Shown: positions 10,501 through 18,501, numbered from the stretch's first letter. The stretch is DNA of 34,313 nucleotides from Oscillatoriales cyanobacterium (GCA_004292745.1 RDXH01000042.1:1-34313); one strand, 5' to 3'. A program made the numbers and translations. Notes: a model not told the origin generated them from the sequence alone.

Positions 10501-11004
10501 ATGTTTATTGACAGCTACAACCGGGTCCGATCGATGGCACTGATTCACGAAAAGCTCTATCAATCTCAAACTCTCGCAAAGATAGATGCTGCCGACTACA
10601 TCCGCAATTTAACCGCTAATTTATTCCAGTCTTATACAGTAACCGATACCAAAATTCAATTACAGGTAGAAATCGATCGAATAGAATTAGATATTGATAC
10701 GGCTATTCCTTGTGGTCTCATCGTCAATGAACTTGTGTCTAATTGTCTAAAATATGCTTTTTTGGGTAAAACAAATGGCTATATTCACATTAAATTTGTC
10801 TATCATCACTCCCCTGAATTCCTCCTAATGGTGAGGGACGATGGAGTAGGATTACCACCGGATTTTGACATTGAACAAAACGAATCTTTGGGTCTACAAC
10901 TGGTTTATAACTTGTCTGAACAACTGGGGGGGGAATTAGAAATATCTACTGAAGGTGGGACTTGTTTTCAGATTACTTTCGATCTGCCCAAGCCCCGAAA
11001 TTAA
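4543..11004 (+). CDS. Giant multi-sensor histidine kinase: CBS x4, GAF, PAS x11 including one LOV, HisKA_2, HATPase_c
   Basis: A 2153-residue soluble kinase with no membrane segment. Residues 1-312 hold four CBS motifs (two Bateman pairs, adenosyl-ligand sensors). A coiled coil covers about 318-370 and a GAF domain about 373-530. About eleven PAS domains fill 549-1943, each ending in a DITDRK-like motif. PAS8 (about 1447-1571) is a LOV domain: GRNCRFLQG with the flavin-adduct Cys1496, plus NYRKDG, FWNEL and GIQTDIT with the flavin-contacting Asn and Gln. PAS3 and PAS11 are close duplicates. The catalytic end has the HisKA_2 motif EIHHRVKNNLQ (phospho-acceptor most likely His1959), the N-box NELVSNCLKYAF and DDGVGLP. 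The GAF resembles bilin-binding GAFs but lacks their Cys-His. It is the first gene of a four-gene signalling cluster. Its ligands are unknown apart from predicted FMN. Confidence 0.95.
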   Translation: MQLKDLPTLERAIDRHPITVAPQTSLLDVLRLMGQVDGEDSFWFPQATIIESGDELESNQRMSLLHNGCVLVVEESSNHRTTSLAGIFTARDAMCLAASGITCLSPIKIADVMRQPQVVFKLSEAQDIFTPLLIFRQHQISYLPIVDDRDRLLGIVTPESILETLQSANLLKLGTVAEVMKTQILSVPRHTSVLKIAQLMVENLASWALITDNLREGVEYEVAEISRIIPAGIVTEHKILQAQALGIDLAQTHASAIMRRLGTHLNPEDSLWRACQQMQQEQMQPLLVSQFRENVHNYLLGIVAQVDLLGLLEPAQIYKGLKRAQQSIRQLQIENTELLRSRNAELETQVEQRTAELQAALTKVEQQAKQAALINQIVQVMRDTMVVDQILQTTVDQLHESLNVSRCVILEENSHREISITYCSEATPEAEKLLGMHCPILNRYKQQLIHGHQVLFSKIDDSLTPELQAVAHQLSVRAMLITPLVYQQQFLGAICLHQCDREREWTDSELEFVKTISTHCAIAIHQAKLYQQLQTELAERERAEAALQTQKEFLRNVIDTSPHAIFVKDCNGTYVLVNQSLAELLGTTVENLTGKKDAEFIDDPAQVEKFLADVREITSTLEPKFFLEETVTTPTGEIRYFQIVKKPLLSADGTSCQILGVATDITDRKLAEQALRESEQLFRLMADTAPVFIWMSGTDSRRNFFNQSWLDFTGKTLEEQLDNGWTAAVHSDDLHHCLDIYLSSFNTSQKFLMEYRLRNADGEFRWILDRGVPRFTPSGNFAGYIGSCVDITERKVAEESLQQAKEQLQAVLDAVPGFISWIDADGKYLGVNRHLADSFNLMPKDFIGKELGFMQNSPLFAEFMIQFIGSSDVQASQVIESQIDGRARHYLLAAHKYQQETAVVCVGIDITERKQAEESLRESQIKLSAIFNNTFQFTGLLQLDGTLVEPNQTVLDFGGLQLADVVGIPLWETRWWTISTTTQERLKSAIAYAASGNFIRYEVDVLGVGNTIATVDFSIKPMKDEAGKVVMLIAEGRDITELKQAQNDRDRFFNNSMDLMAIAEFNGCFKLVNPACTEILGYTKDELEGKNFVELIHPHDLQTVYNVWEKEKNTGHAVRDLEIRFRCLNGTYKWLSWNSIPFPEEGISYGFARDITARKSAEKAWEILNEELENKVEERTAQLRIANQQLHQEIRERQQFEAALRASQEQLQAILDNSPAVIYLVDIQNRYILVNHKFENLFGVTTKELIGQSIYTQFSEKIADYFAEKNRLVVESGQPIKSEETIHLKDGIHTYITIKFPLKDAEGVTYAVCGISTDITDRQIAEETLRRQLAAVEAATDGIAILNAQGEYIYLNASHNQIFGYDSSSSLLGKTWRELYPQEEIERFDREIFPLFSQSGKWQGEATAKRRDGTKIAQEISLTLIEEGGIICVCRDISQRKVAEETSRIRDRAITASSNGIIISDARLPDNPLIYVNPAFERITGYSAAEAIGRNCRFLQGTETNQPGLDQLSTAIKENKNCVVILRNYRKDGTMFWNELSISPIYDAQQNLTHYIGIQTDITDRKLAEKALWATQDRLKYLLSCSPAVIYSTKSVGDCCPTFISENITSLVGYEAWQFLADSSFWNRQIHPEDAPRVMANLQSLIEQGSNIQEYRFLHQDGTYRWLYNQTKLVRDGEGKPREIVGYLADISDRKQAESERSRLVAILEASTDFVGMSDIKGNILWNNNQMKQLMGIPTNQELLQSDIPQYHPQWALEIIQNQGLPSATHNGVWVGETALLRKDGTEMPVSQMIIAHKSPTGIVEFYSTLMRDITALKQAETALQQAKDQLQAVLDAVPGSVSWIGSDLRYLGVNQHLAGTFNLSPEAFVGQDIGFLKNSANFAELMGKFMISPGTATSQIIDLKIHDATKNYLVVAQKYQQGSAAVSVGIDITDRKQAESKLLASLKDKEVLLKEIHHRVKNNLQIISSLLKLQSGYIKDREALTMFIDSYNRVRSMALIHEKLYQSQTLAKIDAADYIRNLTANLFQSYTVTDTKIQLQVEIDRIELDIDTAIPCGLIVNELVSNCLKYAFLGKTNGYIHIKFVYHHSPEFLLMVRDDGVGLPPDFDIEQNESLGLQLVYNLSEQLGGELEISTEGGTCFQITFDLPKPRN

Positions 11005-11086
11005 AACATTCTAAGTTTTCAGTAATGACATTTTAAATTAAATGTAATCGTCAATATCTATTTCAAAAATAGCTGAACATAATTCT

Positions 11087-14000
11087 ATGCTCGATCGTGC
11101 CAATCAAAAAAATCCCAGTTTAGATTCGTCGCTGTGGCAAAAAAAATTAATCAAACTATTTGCTAGGATTCACCAAACAACTCAGCGGGTATTTACTGTG
11201 CGATCGCTACCCATGATAGTGGCGGTGAGTATTTGTGCGATTACTATGGTTCTGTCGCACACTCTACTGACAAACGATCGCCACTCTATTGAAAAAGCAA
11301 TTAACTTAGAAGCAACCAATACCAAAATCCTGATCGCCCACGAGGTACAAGAGCAAATATCCGGGCTAGTTAACATGGCTAAGCAGTGGGAAAAATCAGG
11401 AAAGCCATCCAAAGAAATATGGGAAGCTCAAGCAGCATTTTATCTGGAGAGCTGCAAAAGTTGCCAAGCCATACAATGGGTAGACCCCTCCTTCAATGTA
11501 TCCTGGAGTCTACCAGTTGTAGGCGATCGAACCGAGCAAAACTTCAACTTGGAACTCAAGCAGCAGATAGCACAAGCAATTGCCACTAAAGAACGGAAAG
11601 TAATAGTCAGCCATAGCATTAATCTCAAGCAGGGGGGCAAGGGATTTTTGGTATACGTTCCGATTGTCAGGGAAGACAAATTTGCAGGTTTTATTGTTGG
11701 TGTTTTTAGATTTAAGGAATTATTTAATATTTTATTTGATTCATTAAAATTAAGTTCGGAAGTTACTTACGCGCTGTCAATCTATGATAGAAATGAAACA
11801 ATTTATAGCTCTATATTCGATAGAGATTTAGCAGCGAATAGCTGGTCAAAAACAAACAGGATACAACTGTATAACATAGCATGGCAAATCCAGGTTTTTC
11901 CGCTTCAAAACTCCCTAATTCAAAAACAATCTCCTCTTCCAATAGTCATATTATTTGGCGGATTTTTGATGGCTGGGCTGGTAGCATGGACAGTCTATCT
12001 AACTCAACTTTCGCGACGGCGGGCACAGACATTTGAGAGGGTGAATCAGAGACTAGGAAAAGAAATTTCTCAGCGTCAGCGGGTAGAAGAAAGACTAAAA
12101 GAAACCACTCGCTTGCAGCGGGCAATTTTGGACAGCGCCAACTACACAATCATTTCTACAGATGTCAACGGCACTATTCTTACTTTCAATCCAACGGCAG
12201 AACGATTGTTGCGATATAATGCTTCTGAAGTAGTTGGAAAAACCACCCCTCTGCTCTTCCACAACTTTAAGGAAATATCCAAGCACGCTGAAGATTTGTC
12301 CCAAGAATTGGGAGTGATAATTGAGCCAGGATTTGAAGTTTTTGTAACGAGAGCCCTCCTGGGAAAAATTGAGGAGAGTGAATGGACTTACATTACCAAA
12401 AATATTACAGATACAGCCCAAATTAGCATACCCTCAGATATTACTAATTTCTTAGAAAATGACAACCGTTCCTATTTTCCTGTGCTGCTGTCCGTGACAG
12501 CTTTGCGCGACTTAGAAGCTAATATTACCGGATTTTTGTTTATCGGCAGTGACATTACTCAGAGAAAGCAAGCCGAGGCATCCTTGCAGCGCCAACGCGA
12601 GTTGTTAGAAGTAACCCTTGCTAGTATCGGTGATGCTGTGATTGCTACTGACAAACTAGCTAATATTACCTTCATCAATCCTTGGGCAGAAGTGCTGACG
12701 GGATGGCCGGCACAGGAAGCTTTAGGACGACAAATTGACCAAGTATTTTGCATGATTGACGAGCGATCGCGACAAGAGGTCCAAAGTCCTGTCCAACAGG
12801 TATTGCAAACCAAAGTTGCCTTTGAATTAAGCGATCGCACTCTTTTGCGACCCCGATCTGGTCAAGAAATACCGATCGACCAAAACTGCACCCCCATTTT
12901 CCGCAATACCGGCTCACTTTACGGAGCAGTATTAGTATTTCGCAATACCACCGTCCGACGACAAGCAGAAAATGCCCTGCGAGAAGCAGAAGCCAAATAT
13001 CGCAACATCTTTGAAAACGCTGTAGAAGGCATTTTTCAAACCACCTTCGATGGTCAATTCATCAATGTCAATCCAGCCCTAGTCGCCATCTATGGCTATG
13101 AATCAGCAGCCGATATTATCCAAAATATTACTAATATTAAAACACAAGTTTATGTCGATCCAAACCGTCGCGATGAATTTGTCAGCTTGATGCAGCAGCA
13201 CGATGCTTTGTTCCGGTTTGAGTCGCAAATTTATCGTCAAGACGGCAAGAAAATCTGGATTTCAGAAAATGCTCGCATCGTCCGCGACTCCGAGGGTCAA
13301 CCGCTTTATTATGAAGGCAGTGTGGAAGATATCAGCCAGCGCAAACAAGTCGAAGCAGCATTACTAGAAAGTCAAGAACGCTGGCAGTTAGCAGTGCGCG
13401 GCAACAATGACGGTATTTGGGATTGGAATGTCAAAACCAATCAAACCTTTTTCTCGCCTCGTTGGAAACAAATGATAGGTTATGAAGACCACGAAATTGC
13501 CAATCATTTTAGCGAATGGGAAAAACGAATACATCCAGAGGATGTTCCCCGCACTATGCAAACAGTTAAAGAGCATTTTGCTCAGCAAACACCTTTTTAT
13601 ATCGTAGAACACCGCATTCTCTGCAAAGATGGTACATACAAATGGATTTTGACCAGAGGTCAGGCGATTTGGGATGAAGCAGGAAACCCCGTGCGGATGA
13701 CCGGTTCCCATACAGATATCACTCTCGCCAAGCAAGCTGAGTCAGCCCTCAAAGAAAGTGAAGAATGGTTCCGCAATTTAGTAGAAACTAGCAGCGATTG
13801 GGTTTGGGAAGTAGATGCCAACGACTTCTATACTTATGCCAGTCCCAAAGTACGCGAACTCTTAGGTTATGAACCTGAAGAACTGCTAGGCAAAACTCCC
13901 TTTGACTTGATGCCACCCGAAGAATTAGCACGGGTTGCTAACTTTTTTTATGCCATTGCAGCAGCGCAAGAACCCTTTAATTGTGTGGAAAATACCAATC

Positions 14001-14776
14001 TTCACAAAAACGGTCATTTAGTTGTACTCGAAAGCAGTGGCGTTCCCATCTTCAATGCCGATGGCAGCTTTCGGGGTTATCGTGGCATGGATCGAGATAT
14101 TACCGATCGCAAACGGTCAGATTTCCAACTCAGAGCCTCCCTGAAAGAGAAAGAAGTGCTCCTGAAAGAAATTCACCACCGAGTTAAAAACAACTTGCAA
14201 GTGATTTCCAGCCTGCTGAAACTGCAAGCCGGATATATCGACGATGAAAACGTGCAAAGCCTGTTTACAGAAAGTTACAATCGTGTCCGTTCGATGGCAC
14301 TGATTCACGAAAAACTCTATCAAACCTCTAATTTAGCAAAAATTGATGCTGCTGACTATATTCGCAACTTAGCAGATAATTTATTTCGTTCTTATAACAT
14401 TTCTACACAAAAAATTGACTTGTGCTTAAAAGTTGATAAAATTTTGCTAGATGTCGATACGGCAGTTCCTTGTGGATTAATCATCAATGAAATAGTTTCT
14501 AATGCCCTCAAGTATGCTTTTACCAATCAAAAATGTGGAGAGATATCTATTCATTTTATCAAAAAAGACCGCGACTATCTATTGCTGTCCATCAAAGACA
14601 ACGGTAAGGGACTGCCTCCCGATTTTAATTTAGAAGAATCGGAATCCCTAGGTTTGCAGTTAGTTGTTAATTTAACTGAACAATTAGAAGGAACCCTCAA
14701 CTATGGGAGCAATGGCGGGACTTGTTTTAAAATTTTATTTAAACCGACAATCAGGGGTGATACCAAATCTTGGTGA
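11087..14776 (+). CDS. Membrane-bound sensor histidine kinase: CHASE-like, PAS x5, HisKA_2, HATPase_c
   Basis: A 1229-residue kinase. TM1 (about 41-61) and TM2 (about 284-307) bracket an extracytoplasmic region of about 220 residues that resembles a CHASE sensor (AIQWVDPSF motif followed by KGFLVYVPIV). After a short coiled coil come five PAS domains, at about 345-500, 501-631, 632-760, 761-888 and 889-1015; the first carries an unusually long insertion. The C-terminal HisKA_2 has EIHHRVKNNLQ (His1031 the likely acceptor), the N-box NEIVSNALKYAF and KDNGKGLP. This catalytic half is strongly similar to that of the preceding gene, so the pair probably arose by tandem duplication with exchange of sensor modules. 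It starts 82 bp after the upstream stop and is probably co-transcribed. The CHASE call is moderate; the kinase call is secure. Confidence 0.94.
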   Translation: MLDRANQKNPSLDSSLWQKKLIKLFARIHQTTQRVFTVRSLPMIVAVSICAITMVLSHTLLTNDRHSIEKAINLEATNTKILIAHEVQEQISGLVNMAKQWEKSGKPSKEIWEAQAAFYLESCKSCQAIQWVDPSFNVSWSLPVVGDRTEQNFNLELKQQIAQAIATKERKVIVSHSINLKQGGKGFLVYVPIVREDKFAGFIVGVFRFKELFNILFDSLKLSSEVTYALSIYDRNETIYSSIFDRDLAANSWSKTNRIQLYNIAWQIQVFPLQNSLIQKQSPLPIVILFGGFLMAGLVAWTVYLTQLSRRRAQTFERVNQRLGKEISQRQRVEERLKETTRLQRAILDSANYTIISTDVNGTILTFNPTAERLLRYNASEVVGKTTPLLFHNFKEISKHAEDLSQELGVIIEPGFEVFVTRALLGKIEESEWTYITKNITDTAQISIPSDITNFLENDNRSYFPVLLSVTALRDLEANITGFLFIGSDITQRKQAEASLQRQRELLEVTLASIGDAVIATDKLANITFINPWAEVLTGWPAQEALGRQIDQVFCMIDERSRQEVQSPVQQVLQTKVAFELSDRTLLRPRSGQEIPIDQNCTPIFRNTGSLYGAVLVFRNTTVRRQAENALREAEAKYRNIFENAVEGIFQTTFDGQFINVNPALVAIYGYESAADIIQNITNIKTQVYVDPNRRDEFVSLMQQHDALFRFESQIYRQDGKKIWISENARIVRDSEGQPLYYEGSVEDISQRKQVEAALLESQERWQLAVRGNNDGIWDWNVKTNQTFFSPRWKQMIGYEDHEIANHFSEWEKRIHPEDVPRTMQTVKEHFAQQTPFYIVEHRILCKDGTYKWILTRGQAIWDEAGNPVRMTGSHTDITLAKQAESALKESEEWFRNLVETSSDWVWEVDANDFYTYASPKVRELLGYEPEELLGKTPFDLMPPEELARVANFFYAIAAAQEPFNCVENTNLHKNGHLVVLESSGVPIFNADGSFRGYRGMDRDITDRKRSDFQLRASLKEKEVLLKEIHHRVKNNLQVISSLLKLQAGYIDDENVQSLFTESYNRVRSMALIHEKLYQTSNLAKIDAADYIRNLADNLFRSYNISTQKIDLCLKVDKILLDVDTAVPCGLIINEIVSNALKYAFTNQKCGEISIHFIKKDRDYLLLSIKDNGKGLPPDFNLEESESLGLQLVVNLTEQLEGTLNYGSNGGTCFKILFKPTIRGDTKSW

Positions 14777-14810
14777 AAAAATCCTATTTATTGAGACATA
14801 CCGAGGGGTA

Positions 14811-14862
14811 GAGCCAGAAATTAACTCGCCACCGAAAAGGGGGTAGCTTTCCCCGGATTTTA
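14811..14862 (+). pseudogene. Possible relic of a REC-kinase 3' end
   Basis: An ungapped 50-bp stretch (14811-14860) matches 17235-17284, the last 12 codons and downstream bases of the REC-kinase gene ending at 17270, at about 37 of 50 positions. The core is nearly identical (AAAAGGG.GTAG.TTTCC.CGGATTT). Even the TAG at 14844-14846 is in register. It may be the scar of a lost duplicate, or a shared 3' element. It lies in the 231-bp gap between the membrane kinase and the first REC-kinase; nothing else is recognised in that gap. Confidence 0.35.
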
Positions 14863-15007
14863 GCTAAGAACCATAAAGAAATCTCAAAAAATAAGGGTTG
14901 TATGTTAATGTCAAAAGTAATGAATTTGAGGTTAAAATAAAATTATATAACAAATAACTAAAATCATCTAAAAATCACTCAGCGGATAATTTCAGGATAA
15001 AAATACA

Positions 15008-16111
15008 ATGGACCAAACGACGATTATGGTAGTCGAAGATGAAACTATTATTGGTATGGACATTAGAAACAGCTTAAAAAAGTTGGGTTATTCTGTACCA
15101 CCAGTAATCGCTACTGGAGAAAAAGCCATCGAAAAAGCCGAACAGCTTCAGCCCAATCTAATTTTGATGGATATTATGTTAAAAGGCTCCATAGATGGAG
15201 TACAGGCTGCCGAACAAATTAGAAAAAGGTTCAATTTGCCGATCGTCTATTTAACAGCCAATACAGATCCGATTACTTTGCAGCGAGCCAAGGAGACACA
15301 GCCTTTTGGTTATATCATCAAGCCCTTTGAAGAAAAAGATTTACACACCACGATTGAGATTGCTCTGGCTAGGTGTAAAGCCGAAACAGAAATTCGTCGC
15401 TCTCTGGAAAAAGAAAAGGAACTCAACGAGCTAAAATCTCGTTTTATCACCATGACTTCCCACGAATTCCGCACTCCCCTGACTGCAATTCTGGGCTCGG
15501 CAGAGTTGTTAGAACATTACGGTAATAAATGGACTCACGAAAAAAGAATTACCTATCTCCACCGCATTCAAAATAGCGTTCAGCACTTAGTTCACCTATT
15601 GGATGAGGTGCTATTAATCGGTCAAGCAGAAGCGGGAAAACTAGATTTTAATCCCTTACCATTAGATTTGAAAATTTTTTGCAGTAGCTTAGTGGAAGAG
15701 TTGGAACTGAGTGCTGGCAGCCAGTATACAATTTCCTTTCAAGCATTAGGTGAATCTACTCCTGCTTGTATGGATGAAAAACTACTGCGACACATCCTCA
15801 GCAATTTGCTCTCGAATGCTGTCAAGTATTCGCCCAATGGCGGTATTATAGAATTCGACCTCGCTTTTGAGGGTAAACAAGCAAGATTTGAGGTCAAAGA
15901 TCGAGGAATTGGTATTCCCACAGAAGATTTGGAACAACTGTTCGATCTGTTTCATCGAGCTAAAAATGTGGGTAAAATATCTGGAACTGGCTTAGGACTA
16001 GCAATTGTGAAAAAAGCGGTAGATTTACACGGAGGCGATATCGCCGTCACAAGTGAAATAGGAGTAGGTACTTCATTTACAGTTCAACTTCCCTTAAATA
16101 AAGAGATTTAA
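15008..16111 (+). CDS. Response regulator-histidine kinase (REC-HisKA-HATPase_c)
   Basis: A 367-residue soluble protein with the receiver at the N-terminus. In REC (1-120), the acidic pair Glu10/Asp11 precedes the phospho-acceptor Asp55 in LILMDIML, and Lys105 (YIIKPF) is the conserved lysine. The subtype, with IDGVQAAEQI and IVYLTANTD, is the one usually found beside HisKA_2/PAS kinases, which fits the two kinases upstream. HisKA has His152 in TSHEFRTPLTA. HATPase_c has NLLSNAVKYSP, KDRGIGIP and GTGLGLAIVKKAVDLHGG. The predicted role is to receive phosphate from an upstream kinase and modulate its own kinase activity in a relay. AGGA lies about 10 nt before the ATG. It is followed 4 nt later by the next gene, so the two are coupled. 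Confidence 0.95.
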   Translation: MDQTTIMVVEDETIIGMDIRNSLKKLGYSVPPVIATGEKAIEKAEQLQPNLILMDIMLKGSIDGVQAAEQIRKRFNLPIVYLTANTDPITLQRAKETQPFGYIIKPFEEKDLHTTIEIALARCKAETEIRRSLEKEKELNELKSRFITMTSHEFRTPLTAILGSAELLEHYGNKWTHEKRITYLHRIQNSVQHLVHLLDEVLLIGQAEAGKLDFNPLPLDLKIFCSSLVEELELSAGSQYTISFQALGESTPACMDEKLLRHILSNLLSNAVKYSPNGGIIEFDLAFEGKQARFEVKDRGIGIPTEDLEQLFDLFHRAKNVGKISGTGLGLAIVKKAVDLHGGDIAVTSEIGVGTSFTVQLPLNKEI

Positions 16112-16115
16112 ACCG

Positions 16116-17270
16116 ATGACAAAAATTTTGGTGATTGAAGATGACAACAATATTCGAGAAATCCTGATAGAAATACTAAATGCTGAGGATTTTGATACGA
16201 CAGGGGCAGAAAATGGTCGGATTGGGGTAGAATTAGCACAACAAATTATACCAGATTTAATTATTTGCGATGTCATGATGCCAGAACTAGACGGTTATGG
16301 CGTGATTGATAATTTGCGTAAACATCCTGCAACAGAAACAATTCCTTTCATTTTCCTCACGGCAAAATCTAGCAAACATGATTTACGTCAAGGCATGGAA
16401 TTGGGAGCAGATGATTATCTCACTAAACCATTTACCAGAGAAGAACTGTTAGCCACTATCTCTACTAGATTACAAAAAAAGATGGCTACAGAGCAACGAT
16501 TACAAGCAAATTTAAATAATTTGCGTAGCAGCATTAACCAGTCCCTTCCTCACGAACTCCGAACGCCTCTAAATGGAATTTTGGTTTCGGCTGATTTGAT
16601 TTTGGATAAACGTAATTTGCTGGAACCCTCCGAAATTAGAGAGATGGTGGGCTACATCAAAACTTCTGGTCAACGCTTGTATAGACTGATTCAAAATTAT
16701 CTGTTATATGCAGAAATGAATTTGGTAGCACTAGACGCAGACCGACTAAAATTGATGCGCAGCCACCAAACTTTCTCGGCTAAAACAGTTATTAATTATC
16801 AATGTATAGAACAAGCAAAAAAAGTCGATCGCGAAAATGATTTGCATTTGGACATAGAAGATGCCACCATTGTGATGTCAGAAAGTCATTTCGCAAAACT
16901 GGTGGAAGAATTGATCGATAATTCCCTAAAATTTTCTCCACCAGGAACTCCTATTGAGGCGATCGGCACTACTAGCGATGGGATGTTTACTTTGCGCATC
17001 ACCGATCGCGGAAGGGGTATGACCCTCGCTCAGATTTCCTCCCTGGGAGCCTATACGCAATTTGAGCGCAAACTGTACGAACAACAAGGCTGTGGATTAG
17101 GACTGGCGATCGCGAAATCTCTAGCAGAGCTGCATGGAGGAAGACTAACCATCAAAAGTATACCTGGTCAAACCACAACAGTTAAAGTTCTCCTGCCGAC
17201 ACTTCCCCGTATCCATCTAGAGGGAGAGTGGGAGGATGGAGAAATTAGTGAGCAACTAAAAAGGGAGTAG
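16116..17270 (+). CDS. Response regulator-histidine kinase (REC-HisKA-HATPase_c)
   Basis: A 384-residue protein with the same REC-first order as its neighbour but a different subtype. REC has Glu8/Asp9/Asp10, phospho-acceptor Asp52 (IICDVMMPELDGYGV) and a TKPF lysine in the OmpR/CheY-like YLTKPFTREELLA. HisKA carries His146 in SLPHELRTPLNGIL. HATPase_c has the N-box ELIDNSLKFSPPGTP, the G1 box ITDRGRGMT and GCGLGLAIAKSLAELHGG. The start is 4 nt after the previous stop, so translation is coupled. No DNA-binding or other output domain is present in either REC-kinase, so the cluster's final effector must lie elsewhere. The last twelve codons resemble a short relic in the 14.8 kb gap. Confidence 0.94.
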   Translation: MTKILVIEDDNNIREILIEILNAEDFDTTGAENGRIGVELAQQIIPDLIICDVMMPELDGYGVIDNLRKHPATETIPFIFLTAKSSKHDLRQGMELGADDYLTKPFTREELLATISTRLQKKMATEQRLQANLNNLRSSINQSLPHELRTPLNGILVSADLILDKRNLLEPSEIREMVGYIKTSGQRLYRLIQNYLLYAEMNLVALDADRLKLMRSHQTFSAKTVINYQCIEQAKKVDRENDLHLDIEDATIVMSESHFAKLVEELIDNSLKFSPPGTPIEAIGTTSDGMFTLRITDRGRGMTLAQISSLGAYTQFERKLYEQQGCGLGLAIAKSLAELHGGRLTIKSIPGQTTTVKVLLPTLPRIHLEGEWEDGEISEQLKRE

Positions 17271-17325
17271 TTTTCCACGGATTTGGCATCACTAATCAGC
17301 AATCAAAACCAATCAGCAATCAAAA

Positions 17326-18345
17326 CTAATGAATCGCGGCTTCCTTGACTAGGAGCCACTGCATTAACTCTTGCCACTCAGGAGACTTAGCTAATAAATC
17401 TGCATCCAATTCATTACCAGAATTTTGCGAAAATTCTGTGAAACATTCCGCCCAATCAATGAATGTTTCCACAGGTAAATAAGGAGTATAATTCCAAGAA
17501 CGCTGCAAAAACATTACCATCTCCACGGGATGACCAGTGCGGTGCAAATACCAAGCAATCCAAACTAAGGTACTGTACTTAATTTGCTTTTCCAGCAAAC
17601 GTATTTTATCTGGCAATTCAGGGCGGGCAAAAAAATTGTCCATTACCGCCGCTAGGGATTTAGCCTGGGGTAAACCTTTGTACATGGCACTTTGTTCGTG
17701 CTGGCGGTAGCAAACTGTTATTTGGCGCAGCCAATCTGCTTCGCATCCCATTAAAGCCAAGCGCAGCACTAAATCTGTATCTTCCGCCGGTGGAAATCGC
17801 GGATCGAAGCCACCAGCGAGCTCTAACCAATGGCGACGAAATATCATCGCGCTGGGTAATACTGGTTTCCACCTGAGCCACATTTCTAAGTCTAATTTAG
17901 GCACATTTTGCCATGGTTTGACATCTTGAAGTGGTTCGCCTATACTATTAACTAAGCGCCAGCCACTGTGAACAATTCCTAAATTTGGTTGTGCAGCAAA
18001 CACCGCCATTTGTGATGCTAATTTGCCGGAAAGAAAGAAGTCATCTGCATCTAAAAAAGCGACAAATTCTCCTCGCGCTAACTTGATGCCGTGATTTCTG
18101 GCAAGGGAAACTCCTTGATTCTGTTGATAAACATAGCGAATTCGACGATCGCCATATTTCTCTAAAACTAATCTGGTATCATCTTTAGAGCCGTCGTCAA
18201 CTACAATAATTTCCCAGTCAGTATAGGTTTGGCTGACAACACTATCGACTGCTTGACCGATGTAAGCCGCACAATTGTAGGCAGGAATTACCACGCTGAC
18301 TTGTGGGGGGCGAGCGATCGCCAAATCCCTCGTAACATCACTCAT
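17326..18345 (-). CDS. Family 2 glycosyltransferase
   Basis: A 339-residue GT-A-fold transferase. The N-terminal nucleotide-binding strand is VSVVIPAYN (16-24), followed by IIVVDDGSKDDT and the metal-binding acidic motif DADD (Asp99 to Asp102). GGFDPRFPPAEDTDLVLR is the acceptor-side signature with the catalytic-base region ED. No transmembrane segments are seen, so the protein is cytoplasmic or peripheral. It probably adds a sugar to a polysaccharide, glycolipid or protein glycan; donor and acceptor are not deducible. The gene is monocistronic-looking: 156 bp separate it from the regulator upstream. The start is unusual: a pyrimidine-rich heptamer array (on the coding strand) ends 3 nt before the ATG and there is no Shine-Dalgarno. 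Confidence 0.92.
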   Translation of the reverse strand: MSDVTRDLAIARPPQVSVVIPAYNCAAYIGQAVDSVVSQTYTDWEIIVVDDGSKDDTRLVLEKYGDRRIRYVYQQNQGVSLARNHGIKLARGEFVAFLDADDFFLSGKLASQMAVFAAQPNLGIVHSGWRLVNSIGEPLQDVKPWQNVPKLDLEMWLRWKPVLPSAMIFRRHWLELAGGFDPRFPPAEDTDLVLRLALMGCEADWLRQITVCYRQHEQSAMYKGLPQAKSLAAVMDNFFARPELPDKIRLLEKQIKYSTLVWIAWYLHRTGHPVEMVMFLQRSWNYTPYLPVETFIDWAECFTEFSQNSGNELDADLLAKSPEWQELMQWLLVKEAAIH

Positions 18346-18348
18346 ATA

Positions 18349-18390
18349 GGAGAAGGGAGAAGGAAGAAGGAAGAAGGAAGAAGGAAGAAG
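18349..18390. repeat. Heptanucleotide array (GGAGAAG)2(GAAGAAG)4
   Basis: Six seven-base units, read on the plus strand, lie immediately upstream of the glycosyltransferase start (ATG complement at 18343-18345). In the mRNA this leader reads as CTTCTTC-type pyrimidine repeats. It is a third STRR type in the window. Confidence 0.9.
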
Positions 18391-18501
18391 GGAAATGCAA
18401 TCAAATCGATGGTTTCAGCAATTAAAATTTTCGTAACTCCCGACAAGGTTTCCTTGACGTGTGCACCCTCGGATAGTTTCCAGATAGATAAATATCTCAG
18501 A

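Noticed and set aside
11014-11060. AT-rich inverted repeat ACATTT...AAATGT after the giant kinase as terminator
   Set aside because: Only 6 AT base pairs and no T-run; the gap to the next kinase is 82 bp and co-transcription is more likely.
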